A stretch of 64,000 nt of DNA from Streptomyces sp. NBC_01304. GTDB taxonomy: Bacteria > Actinomycetota > Actinomycetes > Streptomycetales > Streptomycetaceae. Location of the stretch: positions 3,782,001 to 3,846,000 of the forward strand of contig NZ_CP109055.1 in assembly GCF_035975855.1 (NCBI RefSeq), written 5' to 3'. The notes below the pieces were generated by a model. That model ran no database searches and was not told the DNA's origin. It worked only from the letters and a program-made list of their open reading frames with translations. Shown here piece after piece: positions 47,514-56,937 of this stretch; position 1 is the stretch's first letter; every line of letters begins with the position of its first letter. A program made the translations under genes and the position numbers.

Positions 47514-48059
47514 TCAGCGGGTTCCCGCGACCTCTTCCAAATAAGCCAGCGCCCCGACCGGCTCCGACGCGAAGAACACCAGCTCGGTGAGGGGAACCGG
47601 CAGGAATCCCTCGTCCTCCATGCGCCGGAACTGCTCCTTGAGCCCGTCGTAGAAACCTGCCGTATTGAGCAGCACCACCGGCTGCTCGGCCTTCCCGTGC
47701 TTCTTCAGCTCCAGGATCTCGGTGGCCTCGTCCAGCGTGCCCGTACCGCCCACCATGACCACGACGGCGTCGGCCTTCTCCAGGAGCAGCGCCTTGCGCT
47801 CGGCCAGATCGCGTGCGATCACCATCTCGTCCGGTGCGACGACCGGCCGCGCCTTGGCGGCCAGGAAGTCCACCGAGACCCCCACGAGCCGCCCGCCCGC
47901 ACCCTCCACTCCGTCCGCGACGACCTTCATCAGGCCGACGTCCGAGCCGCCCCAGACGAGCGTGTGCCCGCCCTTGCCGAGGAGTTCGGCGAATTGACGG
48001 GCGGGCCCGGTGTAGCGCTCGTCCAGGTCGGCGGCGGAGAGGAAGACGCAGATGTTCAT
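47514..48059 (-). CDS. LOG-family (lysine decarboxylase-like) nucleotide hydrolase
   Basis: 181-residue Rossmann-fold protein related to cytokinin riboside 5'-monophosphate phosphoribohydrolases, which split an N6-modified AMP into base and ribose 5-phosphate. GGSDVGLMKVVADG corresponds to the first motif, and VGGTGTLDEATE to the PGGxGTxxE motif with Pro replaced by Val and Glu in its normal place. The Pro-to-Val change makes enzymatic activity uncertain. Its start overlaps the methyltransferase stop by 4 bp (ATGA), so the two are coupled. Confidence 0.85.
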   Translation of the reverse strand: MNICVFLSAADLDERYTGPARQFAELLGKGGHTLVWGGSDVGLMKVVADGVEGAGGRLVGVSVDFLAAKARPVVAPDEMVIARDLAERKALLLEKADAVVVMVGGTGTLDEATEILELKKHGKAEQPVVLLNTAGFYDGLKEQFRRMEDEGFLPVPLTELVFFASEPVGALAYLEEVAGTR

Positions 48060-48919
48060 GGAGCCACGGTACGACCCCCGGCCCCGGCCGTTCCGACGGT
48101 CTGCTCACCCTCCACGCGCGCGTGCGGCAGCTCCGCCACGCACGCACGCGTGAGGCGCAGTTTCGACTGACGGTGGTCCTTGGCCTCCCAGTCCTCCATG
48201 AAGCGGGCCTCCAGGCCGTGTTGGGCGGCGAGTCGGGTCAGCGTCTCGGTCCGGTAGTAGAAGTCCTCACGCAGTACGTGGTGCTCCTTGCCCTCGGTCC
48301 GGTCGAAGGTGAAGTCGAAGAAACCGCCCGGCGCCAGGATCCGCCCCACGTGCTGGAAGCACTCCTCGATGACGTGCAGCGGCGAGTGCGAGAACACGCT
48401 GTGCGCGTGCACCACGTCGAAGTGCGCGTCCGGCAGGAAGTCGAAGGTGAGGTTGTCCGCGATGGTCAGGTACGGCAGCTTCGGCTGCAGTCCGGACCGT
48501 ACGAGGGTGTGCTTGGCGGCGATCAGGATGTCGGGCGAGATGTCGATGCCGTAGTAGTGGCCCGGCTCCAGGTGGTCGATGAAGAGCCGCCCGGCGCGCA
48601 GGTTCCCGCAGCCGATGTCCAGCATCCGCTGCTCGGGCCGCAGCCCGTGCTCGACGAGATAGTCGAACTGCAGCTGCCCGATCTGGCTCCACACGTCCAC
48701 CCGGGGCCCACCACCGACCGCGGCTTCCGCGCTGCGCGCCGCGTCGGAGGCCATCACGGCCCGGTAGTACGCGACATGGTCCCGGCGGTGCTTGACGCGC
48801 AGCCAGGCGTCGCGCGTGGAGCGGCGCACGTAGGCGGGCACCCTGCCAGGATGGCTCAGGGCATAACGGGCCTTGTGCAGCAGGCTCTTGCGGTTTCTGT
48901 TCAGGTCGCTGTGCCCCAT
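48056..48919 (-). CDS. SAM-dependent class I methyltransferase
   Basis: 287 residues. The SAM motif I is MLDIGCGNLRAGRLF (about 100-114), with motif II/acidic residue in YYGIDISPDI and the post-motif LAPGGFFDFTFD. A basic N-terminal region (NRNRKSLLHKARYALSHPGR) precedes the fold. The target is unknown. Its coupling to the LOG-family gene hints at nucleotide, modified base or small-molecule methylation, but this is inference. The divergent DUF427 gene starts 82 bp away. Confidence 0.85.
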   Translation of the reverse strand: MGHSDLNRNRKSLLHKARYALSHPGRVPAYVRRSTRDAWLRVKHRRDHVAYYRAVMASDAARSAEAAVGGGPRVDVWSQIGQLQFDYLVEHGLRPEQRMLDIGCGNLRAGRLFIDHLEPGHYYGIDISPDILIAAKHTLVRSGLQPKLPYLTIADNLTFDFLPDAHFDVVHAHSVFSHSPLHVIEECFQHVGRILAPGGFFDFTFDRTEGKEHHVLREDFYYRTETLTRLAAQHGLEARFMEDWEAKDHRQSKLRLTRACVAELPHARVEGEQTVGTAGAGGRTVAP

Positions 48920-49001
48920 GAGACCTCCACGGTACGAGTCACCAAGAGTGACATTCAGTCATCAATTGCGCGCACAGAGTAATGGAATGAGAGGCAGGTC
49001 C

Positions 49002-49328
49002 ATGACCGAGGGACACCGGATCACCGTCGAGCAGGGCGCAGTTCAGGTGCGGGTGCGACACGGAGGACAGCTGATCGCGGAGAGCGGGCGCCCCCTGGTG
49101 CTGCGGGAGACGGGCTGTCCGGTGCGGTACTACCTGCCGCCGGAGGACGTACGCAGCGACTTGTTGACGCCGTCGGACACGACGACGTACTGCCCCTTCA
49201 AGGGAACGGCCTCCTATTGGTCGCTGCCCGACGCGAAGGACGCGGTGTGGGCGTACCCGGACCCGAAGCCCGAAGTGGGCGAGATCGAGGGGTACTTCTG
49301 CTTCTACGAGGTGGAGGTCGTCGGCTGA
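49002..49328 (+). CDS. DUF427 family protein
   Basis: 108-residue beta-rich protein. The family core YYLPPEDVRSDLL, TTTYCPFKGTASYWSL and VWAYPDPKPEVGEIEGYFCFYE is complete. Its function is not established. ATG 49002 follows GAGAGGCAGG and the family N-terminus (HRITVEQGAVQVRV) begins at once. It converges with mnmA across terminator copy 4. Confidence 0.88.
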   Translation: MTEGHRITVEQGAVQVRVRHGGQLIAESGRPLVLRETGCPVRYYLPPEDVRSDLLTPSDTTTYCPFKGTASYWSLPDAKDAVWAYPDPKPEVGEIEGYFCFYEVEVVG

Positions 49329-49330
49329 CT

Positions 49331-49379
49331 CCTGAAACGCCGGACGGGCTGACCAAGTCAGCCCGTCCGGCGTTTGAGG
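49331..49379. terminator. Bidirectional terminator (module copy 4)
   Basis: 23-bp arms (49331-49353 / 49357-49379) with a single mismatch (CCTGAAAC against GTTTGAGG), loop CAA, between convergent DUF427 and mnmA genes. The C-rich box is at about 49409-49428, beside mnmA. Confidence 0.85.
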
Positions 49380-49431
49380 ACAGTCTTTGAAGCCGGCGGC
49401 GCCTCTCGGGAAGGGGCGGGGAGGGGGGAAC

Positions 49432-50565
49432 TCAGACCCCGGCCACACTCCGCCGCACAGTCGTGGCGATCGTCGCCGACCCGACCACGCGCGTGCCGTC
49501 GTACAGCACCACGGCCTGGCCCGGAGCAACGCCGCGTACCGGCTCGCTGAAGGAAACCTTCAGCTCATCCCCCACGACTTCCGCGGAGACCGGCGTCTCA
49601 TCGCCATGAGCCCGCAACTGAGCCGTGTACGGAGCCACCCCGACAGGCGGAGCCGAACCACACCACCGAGGCTTGATCGCCGTCAGCCCCACCACGTCCA
49701 GCGCCTCCACCGGCCCCACCGTCACGGTGTTGTTCACCGGCGAGATGTCAAGCACGTACCGCGGCTTCCCGTCCGGCGCCGGGTGCCCGATCCGCAGGCC
49801 CTTGCGCTGGCCGATGGTGTAGCCGAAGGCGCCCTCGTGCGTGCCCAGCTTGGCGCCGGCCTCGTCGACGATGTCGCCCTCCGACTTCCCCAGCCGGGAA
49901 GCGAGGAAGCCCTGGGTGTCGCCGTCCGCGATGAAGCAGATGTCGTGCGAGTCCGGCTTCTTGGCGACGGCCAGGCCCCGGCGCTCGGCCTCCGCGCGGA
50001 TCTCGTCCTTGGTCGTCACCGTGTCGCCCAGCGGGAACAGGGCGTGCGCCAGCTGGCGGTCGTCCAAAACCCCGAGGACGTACGACTGGTCCTTCGCCAT
50101 GTCGGACGCGCGGTGCAGCTCACGCGAGCCGTCCTCGCGGACGATGACCTGGGCGTAGTGCCCGGTGGCGACCGCGTCGAAGCCCAGCGCGAGCGCCTTG
50201 TCGAGCAGCGCCGCGAACTTGATCTTCTCGTTGCAGCGCAGACACGGGTTCGGGGTGCGCCCGGCCTCGTACTCGGCGATGAAGTCCTCGACGACGTCCT
50301 CACGGAAGCGCTCGGCGAGGTCCCAGACGTAGAAGGGGATGCCGATGACGTCGGCAGCGCGGCGGGCGTCGCGGGAGTCCTCGATGGTGCAGCAGCCACG
50401 GGCGCCGGTGCGGAAGGACTGCGGGTTCGCCGAGAGTGCCAGGTGTACGCCGGTGACGTCGTGCCCGGCTTCGGCAGCGCGTGCGGCGGCGACGGCGGAG
50501 TCGACCCCGCCGGACATGGCGGCGAGGACGCGGAGGCGGCGGGGCTCGGCAGGAGTCTCAGTCAT
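49432..50565 (-). CDS. mnmA: tRNA-specific 2-thiouridylase
   Basis: 377-residue enzyme that thiolates U34 of Lys, Glu and Gln tRNAs using ATP and a persulfide. The PP-loop is [13 protein letters not shown], the catalytic cysteines lie in [13 protein letters not shown] and HDICFI, and DQSYVL and the C-terminal beta-barrel ([12 protein letters not shown]) are typical. ATG 50565 has GGAAGGG upstream. The nearby cysteine desulfurase is the natural sulfur supplier, matching the metabolic pairing known for MnmA. Confidence 0.96.
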   Translation of the reverse strand: MTETPAEPRRLRVLAAMSGGVDSAVAAARAAEAGHDVTGVHLALSANPQSFRTGARGCCTIEDSRDARRAADVIGIPFYVWDLAERFREDVVEDFIAEYEAGRTPNPCLRCNEKIKFAALLDKALALGFDAVATGHYAQVIVREDGSRELHRASDMAKDQSYVLGVLDDRQLAHALFPLGDTVTTKDEIRAEAERRGLAVAKKPDSHDICFIADGDTQGFLASRLGKSEGDIVDEAGAKLGTHEGAFGYTIGQRKGLRIGHPAPDGKPRYVLDISPVNNTVTVGPVEALDVVGLTAIKPRWCGSAPPVGVAPYTAQLRAHGDETPVSAEVVGDELKVSFSEPVRGVAPGQAVVLYDGTRVVGSATIATTVRRSVAGV

Positions 50566-50657
50566 AACCCTTCCAGGGTAAGCGGAACCCCGGACGGCCC
50601 CTAAAGCGTTTCTATGATCGCGGGGAAGCACGGGGGAGAAACACGGGGGAGAAACCA

Positions 50658-51341
50658 GTGGCCGAAGGAAAAACGGGCAGCGGCGGCGAGAAGTCCGGCA
50701 AGGGCATGAGCCGCCGCGGGCTCCTCATCACCGGCGCCGCCACCGTCGCCGCGGGCACCTCCGCCCTCGTCTGGCAGGAGGAGCTGGCCCGCCTGTACTG
50801 GCGCATCCCCGGCATCGACAAGCAGCGCACCGAGGGTGAGGTGGACCAGCCCGGCGCCCAGTGGATCGCGGCGTCCCGGGCCAATCTGCGGTACGCCGAC
50901 CGGCCCGCGGACTACACGATCGACCGCGTCGTCATCCATGTCGTCCAGGGCAGCTACGACACGGCGGTCCGGGTCTTCAAGGACCCGCTGCACGCCGCCG
51001 CCGCGCACTATGTGATCCGCGCGAAGGACGGCCACATCGCGCAGATGGCCCGCGAGCTGGACGTGGCCTTCCACGCGGGCAACCGGGAGTACAACGAGCG
51101 GAGCATCGGCATCGAGCACGAGGGCTTCGTGGACAAACCGTCGTCCTTCACGGACGTGATGTACCGGTCGTCGGCCCGCCTGACCGCCGGCATCTGTGCG
51201 CGGTACGACATCCCGGTGGACCGGGAGCACATCATCGGCCACAACGAGGTCCCGGAGGCCACGCACACCGACCCGGGGCGCCACTGGGACTGGGACCGCT
51301 ACATGGACCTCGTACGGAAGGCCGCAGCGAAGAAGGCTTAG
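50658..51341 (+). CDS. Tat-exported N-acetylmuramoyl-L-alanine amidase
   Basis: 227-residue cell-wall hydrolase. The Tat signal [21 protein letters not shown] precedes an Amidase_2 domain: zinc His in VVIHVVQGS, active-site region [20 protein letters not shown] and the C-terminal zinc His/Asp in [14 protein letters not shown]. It cleaves the lactyl-L-Ala bond in peptidoglycan. GTG 50658 has GGGGGAG 7 nt upstream. The sequence ACGGGGGAGAAAC is duplicated directly upstream, doubling the Shine-Dalgarno-like element. Confidence 0.9.
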   Translation: MAEGKTGSGGEKSGKGMSRRGLLITGAATVAAGTSALVWQEELARLYWRIPGIDKQRTEGEVDQPGAQWIAASRANLRYADRPADYTIDRVVIHVVQGSYDTAVRVFKDPLHAAAAHYVIRAKDGHIAQMARELDVAFHAGNREYNERSIGIEHEGFVDKPSSFTDVMYRSSARLTAGICARYDIPVDREHIIGHNEVPEATHTDPGRHWDWDRYMDLVRKAAAKKA

Positions 51342-51403
51342 CAAAGCCCCTCGCGAAAGCCTGGGAAAGCCCCCGGAAGAACTCGGGAGAGCCCCGCCGA
51401 AGC

Positions 51404-52573
51404 CTAGGAGAGCCCCGCCGACCGAGCCCGCTCCACCGCAGGCCCGATCGCCGCCGCCACCGCGTCCACGTCCGCCTTCGTCGACGTATGACCGAGCGAG
51501 AACCGCAGCGTCCCCCGTGCCAGATCCGGGTCCGTCCCCGTCGCGAGGAGTACGTGGCTGGGCTGGGCCACGCCCGCCGTGCACGCGGAGCCGGTCGAGC
51601 ACTCGATGCCCTGCGCGTCCAGGAGCAGCAGCAGCGAGTCGCCCTCGCAGCCGGGGAAGGTGAAGTGCGCGTTGGCCGGCAGCCGGGCCCCGGGCGCCGG
51701 GTCGCCGCCGAGCAGCGCGTCCGGCACCGCCTCGAGCACCGCCGCGACCAGCGCGTCCCGCAGTCCGCCGATCTCCCGCACGAACCACTCGCGGCGCTCG
51801 GCGGCGATCCGCGCGGCCACCGCGAAGGCGGCGATCGCGGGCACGTCGAGGGTGCCGGAGCGCACGTGCCGCTCCTGGCCACCGCCGTGCAGCACCGGCA
51901 CCGGGCTGTACTCGCGGCCGAGCAGCAGCGCGCCGATGCCGTACGGCCCGCCGACCTTGTGGCCGCTGACCGTCATCGCGGCTAGCCCGGAGGCGGCGAA
52001 GTCGACCGGCAGCTGACCGACGGCCTGCACGGCGTCCGCGTGCAGCGGAACCCCGAACTCCGCGGCGACTTCGGCGAGTTCGCGTACCGGCATGACCGTG
52101 CCGATCTCGTTGTTGGCCCACATCACGGTCGCGAGCGCGACATCGTCGGGGTTGCGGGCGATCGCCTCGCGCAGCGCCTCGGGGTGCACCCGGCCGTGGG
52201 CGTCCACCGGCAGGTACTCGACCGTCGCGCCCTCGTGCGTGGCCAGCCAGTCGACCGCGTCGAGCACCGCGTGGTGCTCGACGGGGCTGGCGAGGACCCG
52301 GGTGCGGGCGGGGTCGGCGTCGCGGCGGGCCCAGTACAGGCCCTTGACCGCGAGGTTGTCCGCCTCGGTGCCGCCGGAGGTGAAGACCACCTCGCTGGGC
52401 CGCGCGCCGAGTGCCTCCGCGAGCGTCTCGCGGGACTCCTCGACGGTACGCCGCGCCCGCCGCCCCGCAGCATGCAGCGAGGAGGCGTTGCCGACGACGG
52501 TGAGCTGGGCGTTCATCGCCTCGACGGCCTCCGGGAGCATCGGAGTGGTCGCTGCGTGGTCGAGATAGGCCAT
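51404..52573 (-). CDS. Cysteine desulfurase (NifS/IscS class)
   Basis: 389-residue PLP enzyme that extracts sulfur from cysteine as persulfide. [20 protein letters not shown] starts the fold, PLP Lys is in [11 protein letters not shown], and the active-site Cys is in [11 protein letters not shown] (group I loop). It probably feeds MnmA (same neighbourhood, opposite side of the amidase) for tRNA thiolation. ATG 52573 is chosen because homology begins at once. TAGAAT (52584-52589) is a plausible -10. Confidence 0.93.
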   Translation of the reverse strand: MAYLDHAATTPMLPEAVEAMNAQLTVVGNASSLHAAGRRARRTVEESRETLAEALGARPSEVVFTSGGTEADNLAVKGLYWARRDADPARTRVLASPVEHHAVLDAVDWLATHEGATVEYLPVDAHGRVHPEALREAIARNPDDVALATVMWANNEIGTVMPVRELAEVAAEFGVPLHADAVQAVGQLPVDFAASGLAAMTVSGHKVGGPYGIGALLLGREYSPVPVLHGGGQERHVRSGTLDVPAIAAFAVAARIAAERREWFVREIGGLRDALVAAVLEAVPDALLGGDPAPGARLPANAHFTFPGCEGDSLLLLLDAQGIECSTGSACTAGVAQPSHVLLATGTDPDLARGTLRFSLGHTSTKADVDAVAAAIGPAVERARSAGLS

Positions 52574-52859
52574 GGTGGAGTCGATTCTACGAGCCGTACG
52601 GGAGGGGGTACCTCCCGCCCGAGCCTGCGAAGCAGGTTCGGGGGTGGGGGAGTACGTCCGGCGCATCGGCGCACCGACGACCGCGGGCGAGTACATCCAC
52701 CGCCCGGGGCCACGTCGCGCCCCAGACCTTGACGGCCCCACCCCCGGTGCAATGCTGACGTCAGCGCGCTGCCCCCGGACATGTATTCCGGGCCGGACCC
52801 TCTGGTGTCCCCGAGTCCCCGTCCAGCACCTCCGCGCACCACCGCCCACGGAGGGCGAC
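52574..52859. promoter_or_regulatory. Divergent region with palindromic element and operator-like dyad
   Basis: 286 bp between divergent genes. A compound stem at about 52606-52650 (CCCGAGCCTGC/GCAGGTTCGGG inside TACCTCCCG/GGGGGAGTA) is a repetitive element type common in Streptomyces. GCTGACGTCAGC (52754-52765) is a perfect 12-bp palindrome, 95 bp before the SnoaL-like gene. Confidence 0.55.
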
Positions 52860-53285
52860 ATGAGCAACATCTCCACGCACAAAGCAATGGACCGCGCCTT
52901 CAACGAACGCGACTGGGAGACCGTGAAGAAGCTGCTCCACCCGGACTGCGCCTTCACCGACCAGCCGCGCGCCCACACCAGCAAGGGCATCCAGGAAGCC
53001 GTCGCCGACATGCAGAACTGGGTCCGCGGCTTCTCCGACGCCCGAGCCGAGCAGATCCGCTACATCGACGGCGGCGCCACGACGGTCGCCCTGTTCCAGG
53101 GCCGCGGCATCAACGACGGCCCGCTCGGCGAGCAGCAGCCCGCCACCAACAAGCGTATGGACGTGGCCTTCTGCGAGGTCATGCACTACGACGAGGCCGG
53201 CAAGGTGACCGGGGGCGAGCTCTACTACGACGCCCTCACGCAGCTGATCCAGCTGGGCCTGGCCCAACCGCCCACGATGGGCTGA
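52860..53285 (+). CDS. SnoaL-like / nuclear transport factor 2 family protein
   Basis: 141-residue cone-shaped alpha+beta protein of the SnoaL/ester cyclase group: [32 protein letters not shown], then [18 protein letters not shown] and a strand-rich second half ending [13 protein letters not shown]. No polyketide cluster is near, so a general isomerase/hydrolase or binding function is more likely. ATG 52860 has GGAGG at the proper distance. Confidence 0.85.
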   Translation: MSNISTHKAMDRAFNERDWETVKKLLHPDCAFTDQPRAHTSKGIQEAVADMQNWVRGFSDARAEQIRYIDGGATTVALFQGRGINDGPLGEQQPATNKRMDVAFCEVMHYDEAGKVTGGELYYDALTQLIQLGLAQPPTMG

Positions 53286-53331
53286 GCCGCAGGCCAAAGG
53301 CGCTCCGAGGCCGATTGTCAGTGCCGGGACC

Positions 53332-53337
53332 TAGCCT
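53332..53337 (+). promoter_or_regulatory. -10 box of a leaderless gene
   Basis: TAGCCT, 7 nt before ATG 53345. No Shine-Dalgarno and no clear -35. Confidence 0.4.
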
Positions 53338-53344
53338 TGGATCC

Positions 53345-54217
53345 ATGGTCACCGACAGGCATTGCGACCGGCTCTCCGACTGGCATTCCGACTGGCTTCT
53401 CGACCGTACGTTCCCGAGCTCGTCCGGCGAGGTCCGGTGGGCCGCACTCGGCTTGCCGGACCACCCGCCGGTCGTGCTCGTGCACGGCACGCCCTTCTCG
53501 TCGTACGTCTGGCGCGACATAGCGGATGCCCTGTCCGCCGACCATCGGGTGTACGTCTGGGATCTGCCGGGCTACGGCAGCTCCGAGATGCGCGCGGGCC
53601 AGGACGTCACCCTGCGCGCCCAGGCCCAGGTCTTCACGGAGCTCCTGGAGCACTGGGGCCCGGACCGCCCGGCCGTCCTCGCCCATGACTTCGGCGGCTG
53701 CGTCGCGCTGCGCGCCCACCTGCTGCACGGGGCGAGGTACGACCGCCTCGCGCTGGTCGACCCGGTGGCCCTGGCGCCCTGGGGCTCACCGACGTACCGC
53801 CTGCTCGGCGCGCACCAGGAGGTGTTCTCCGCGCTCCCGGCGAATCTGCACGAGGCCCTGGTCCGTGAGTACGTCTCCTCGGCGAGCCACCACGGCCTCC
53901 ATCCGACGACGCTGGACCGCCTTGTCGCGCCCTGGTGCACCGAGGCGGGACAGGCCGCCTTCTACCGGCAGATCGCGCAGAACGACCAGCGGTTCACCGA
54001 TGAAATCCAGGACAGGTACGGGGAGTTGGCGCTGCCCGTGCTGATCTGCTGGGGTGCGGACGACACCTGGATCCCGGTGGCGAAGGCCCATGAGCTGGCG
54101 AAGGCGATACCGGGGGCCGAGCTGCGGGTGATCGAGGGGGCCGGGCATCTGGTGCAGGAGGACGCCCCGGCGCGGCTCACCGCGGAGCTCGGCCGTTTTC
54201 TGCGTACAGCGCCGTGA
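53345..54217 (+). CDS. Alpha/beta hydrolase
   Basis: 290 residues. Oxyanion motif VVLVHGTPFSSYVWRD, nucleophile elbow LAHDFGGCVAL (Asp nucleophile, as in haloalkane dehalogenases and epoxide hydrolases), acid in CWGADDTWIPVAKA and His in GAGHLVQEDAP. Substrate unknown. ATG 53345 lies 7 nt after TAGCCT, so the transcript may be leaderless; the N-terminus MVTDRHCDRLSDWHSDW is unusually rich in Trp/His/Asp. The 3' end overlaps the convergent WYL regulator by 41 bp. Confidence 0.87.
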   Translation: MVTDRHCDRLSDWHSDWLLDRTFPSSSGEVRWAALGLPDHPPVVLVHGTPFSSYVWRDIADALSADHRVYVWDLPGYGSSEMRAGQDVTLRAQAQVFTELLEHWGPDRPAVLAHDFGGCVALRAHLLHGARYDRLALVDPVALAPWGSPTYRLLGAHQEVFSALPANLHEALVREYVSSASHHGLHPTTLDRLVAPWCTEAGQAAFYRQIAQNDQRFTDEIQDRYGELALPVLICWGADDTWIPVAKAHELAKAIPGAELRVIEGAGHLVQEDAPARLTAELGRFLRTAP

Positions 54218-55148
54218 TCGAGGCGGCCGCCCGGGCCAGCTCCTCGCGCACCTGGGGCGGGGAGAGGACTTCCACGCGGTCGGCGAAGGAAAGGAGCGAG
54301 CGCGCCTCGCGCACGTCGGAGTAGGCGAGTTCGACCGCGGCCCACTCGCCGTCGCCGCTGGGGGGCGCCGTCAGGTAGGCGCCGTTCATGCGGACGAACA
54401 TGTCGAGCCGGTCCCGCCGCACCCGCGCGGACACGACGATCGCACCGGTCCGGTCCTCGACCCGCCGTCGCAACTGCTCCCATACGTCGCCGAGTTCGAC
54501 GCCCGCCCGCCGCTGGACCGGCGCGTCGGTCACGGTGGCGCGCACGACCCGGTCCGCCCGGTACAGCTGGGGGCGGCCGCGGTGGTCGGCGACCAGGTAC
54601 CAGACGCCGGCCTTGAGGACGAGGCCGTACGGATCGACGGTGTAGGTGCGGGGCTCGGGGCGGTCGCTGTGCCGGTAGCTCAGTCTGAGCCTGCGGTCGC
54701 TGAAGACGGCGTCCTGCAGGGCGTCGAGGTCGACATCGGGCTGCGGTCCGCCCAGCCAGCGGGCCGGGTCGACGAGGATGCGCCGGGAGGTCAACTCGGC
54801 GGCGGGGCGGTGTGGTTCGGGCAGCGCGGCCATGACCTTGCGCAGCGCGGAGCCGAGGGCGGCGTCCAGGCCGAGCGCGGCGTGCGCGCCCTCGGCGGCG
54901 AGGATGAACAGGGCGCGGGACTCGTCCGAGGTGAGCCCGGTGACGTCCGTACGGAAGCCGGGGAGGAGGGCGATGCCGCCGTGCCGGCCGCGCTCGGCGT
55001 AGACGGGCACGCCGCTCGCGGAGAGCGCCTCCACGTCCCGGTAGATGGTGCGCACGGACACTTCGAGCCGCTCGGCCAGCTCGTGCGCGGGCACCCGGCC
55101 ACGGGTCTGGAGCAGCAGCAGGATGGAGAGCAGCCGGTCGGACTTCAC
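54177..55148 (-). CDS. WYL-domain (YafY-type) transcriptional regulator
   Basis: 323 residues. DeoR-like helix-turn-helix at the N-terminus (LLQTRGRVPAHELAERLEVSVRTIYRDVEALSASG, about 12-46), a linker and a WYL domain in which the signature is present as VWYLVAD, plus the C-terminal WCX extension. WYL proteins bind nucleic acid or small ligands. Target unknown; it could control the adjacent thioesterase (37 bp upstream on the same strand) or the convergent hydrolase. Confidence 0.9.
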   Translation of the reverse strand: MKSDRLLSILLLLQTRGRVPAHELAERLEVSVRTIYRDVEALSASGVPVYAERGRHGGIALLPGFRTDVTGLTSDESRALFILAAEGAHAALGLDAALGSALRKVMAALPEPHRPAAELTSRRILVDPARWLGGPQPDVDLDALQDAVFSDRRLRLSYRHSDRPEPRTYTVDPYGLVLKAGVWYLVADHRGRPQLYRADRVVRATVTDAPVQRRAGVELGDVWEQLRRRVEDRTGAIVVSARVRRDRLDMFVRMNGAYLTAPPSGDGEWAAVELAYSDVREARSLLSFADRVEVLSPPQVREELARAAASITALYAENGRAPR

Positions 55149-55184
55149 CCGACCAAGATTCGCACAGCCGGTCCCGGCAGGGGC

Positions 55185-56042
55185 CTACCGGCCGAGCGCG
55201 GTCCTGGCCAACTGCCGCGACTGTGCGACCAGTCGGTCCGCACTGTCCCAGACCTCGGCGTCCTCCTCGAGGAAGCCGCCGGCGAGGTTCCGCGTGGTGA
55301 TGGCGACCCGCAGCGGTCCGGGCGCGGGCCGGCAGCGTACGTGCACGGTGAGCTCGACGGTGGGCACCCACCCCTTGAGCCCGAGCTCGAAGGCGGTCGG
55401 CGGCAGCGCGTCCACGGCGAGCAGGAGCGACAGCGGATCGGCGTCGCGCCCGTCGGCGAGCCCGAACCAGGACCGCATCTCGCCCTTCCCGGACGGCGCC
55501 CCGAGCGCCCAGCCGAGCGTCGCCGGGTCGAGCTTGAGCCAGAGCCGCTCGGTGATCGCGGTGCTGCCCTGCACCGGGGTGTCCTCGGGGGCGTCCTGCG
55601 GCCCGAAGCACTGCTCGATCGGCGGGATGGCGGGGGGCGTGGCGGTGGTGCGCACGTCGTCGGGCAGGGCGTCGAGGTCGCCGTACGAGGCGAGTACGCG
55701 GATCCGCTCGACCTCGCGGCCCGTCTCGTCCTGCTGGAAGAGGGAGGCCTGGCCGGTCGACAGGGTGCGGCCCGAGCGGACGACGTCGGTGCGGACGACG
55801 GCCGGGCCGGGCTGGGACGCGGTCAGGTAGTGGGCCGACACGGTGAAGGGGTCGGAGTGCGGCAGGGCGTCGGCCAGGGCACGGCCGAGGACGGCGAGCA
55901 GATAGCCGCCGTTCACGGCGTTGATGATGGTCCAGCCCGCCGAGAGCTCGACGTCGTAGACGCCGGGCTCGCGCAGCGTCACCGCGGTGTCGCGGTCGAA
56001 TTCGCTGTCGCCTATGGCTGCCTGTGTCGTGCCCTGAGTCAT
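55185..56042 (-). CDS. Acyl-CoA thioesterase family protein (double hot dog)
   Basis: 285-residue TesB-like protein with two hot-dog folds: the first includes INAVNGGYLLAVLGRAL and VSAHYLTASQPG, the second WVPTVELTVHVRCRPAPG and DRLVAQSRQLAR. It is expected to hydrolyse acyl-CoA esters. ATG 56042 lies exactly 7 nt after TAGCGT (56050-56055) with no Shine-Dalgarno, a leaderless signature. The TRIC gene ends 20 nt upstream. Confidence 0.85.
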   Translation of the reverse strand: MTQGTTQAAIGDSEFDRDTAVTLREPGVYDVELSAGWTIINAVNGGYLLAVLGRALADALPHSDPFTVSAHYLTASQPGPAVVRTDVVRSGRTLSTGQASLFQQDETGREVERIRVLASYGDLDALPDDVRTTATPPAIPPIEQCFGPQDAPEDTPVQGSTAITERLWLKLDPATLGWALGAPSGKGEMRSWFGLADGRDADPLSLLLAVDALPPTAFELGLKGWVPTVELTVHVRCRPAPGPLRVAITTRNLAGGFLEEDAEVWDSADRLVAQSRQLARTALGR

Positions 56043-56049
56043 GCCCGGC

Positions 56050-56055
56050 ACGCTA
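56050..56055 (-). promoter_or_regulatory. -10 box of a leaderless gene
   Basis: TAGCGT on the minus strand, 7 nt (GCCGGGC) before ATG 56042; the same 7-nt spacer sequence occurs before the TetR start at 12686. Confidence 0.45.
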
Positions 56056-56061
56056 CAACAT

Positions 56062-56763
56062 TCAGCTACTAAGCGGTAGCTTTTTCGTCGGCGGTGGATC
56101 GGCCTCGGTGGCGGCGGACCGGCGGTTCCAGGCGCGCGGGGCCCGCCAGTGGTACTTGATGGCGAGCAGCCGCAGCGCGAAGGCGATGACGACGGCGATG
56201 CCACTGCTCACGCTGTTCAGGGCGTCGTACCGGATGCAGAGCACCACGATGGCGGCCCCGACCATGGCGGGCACCGCGTACAGGTCCCGGTCCCAGCGCA
56301 GCAGCGAGGGCACCTCATTGGCCAGGATGTCGCGCAGCACTCCCCCGCCCACGGCCGTCGCCATGCCGAGCGCGGCGGAGGCGGTGAGGCCGAGGCCGTA
56401 CTCGTACGCCTTGACCGTGCCGGTGACACAGAACAGCCCGAGCCCGGCGGCGTCGAAGACGTTCACGGCGCCGTTGATCCGCTCCACCTCGGGGTGCAGG
56501 AAGAACACCATGCCGGCGGCGAACAGCGGGGTCACGAAGTACCCGAGATCCGTGAACGCCGCGGGCGGCACGGCCCCGATCATCAGGTCCCGGAACAGCC
56601 CTCCCCCGAGCGCGGTCACCTCGGCGACGACGGCGATCCCGAAGACGTCGAAGTTCTTCCGCACGGCGAGCAGCGCGCCGGAGATCGCGAACACGAAGAT
56701 CCCGGCGAGGTCGAGGCCGTGCTGGACGCTGGGCGAGAAGAGGTCGGTGATGTCAGGGAACAC
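56062..56763 (-). CDS. TRIC-type (UPF0126) membrane channel family protein
   Basis: 233 residues with seven membrane helices arranged as two repeats, each holding the glycine-rich pore signature: GIFVFAISGALLAVRKNFD...GGGLFRDLMIG and GLFCVTGTVKAYEYGL...GGGVLRDILA. Prokaryotic TRIC homologues are potassium/cation channels, so a monovalent cation conductance is inferred. The C-terminus is basic and Pro-rich. GTG 56763 is the apparent start. The upstream gene (oligopeptide ABC operon end) is separated by terminator copy 5. Confidence 0.88.
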   Translation of the reverse strand: MFPDITDLFSPSVQHGLDLAGIFVFAISGALLAVRKNFDVFGIAVVAEVTALGGGLFRDLMIGAVPPAAFTDLGYFVTPLFAAGMVFFLHPEVERINGAVNVFDAAGLGLFCVTGTVKAYEYGLGLTASAALGMATAVGGGVLRDILANEVPSLLRWDRDLYAVPAMVGAAIVVLCIRYDALNSVSSGIAVVIAFALRLLAIKYHWRAPRAWNRRSAATEADPPPTKKLPLSS

Positions 56764-56810
56764 CTGGACATGGTGCCGTACGCCTACGGCGGGCTTCCTC
56801 CCCCACCCGT

Positions 56811-56857
56811 CTCAAACGCCGGACGGGCTGACAAAGTCAGCCCGTCCGGCGTTTGAG
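56811..56857. terminator. Terminator of the ABC operon (module copy 5)
   Basis: Perfect 22-bp stem (56811-56832 / 56836-56857), loop AAA. The C-rich box is at about 56918-56935, directly after the stop codon of the last ABC gene. Confidence 0.85.
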
Positions 56858-56937
56858 GACATCAGTGACGGATGGATTCCCACCCACCCCCACCCCAGAA
56901 GCCGGCGGCAGCCTTACGGGAAGGGGCGGATAGGGGA

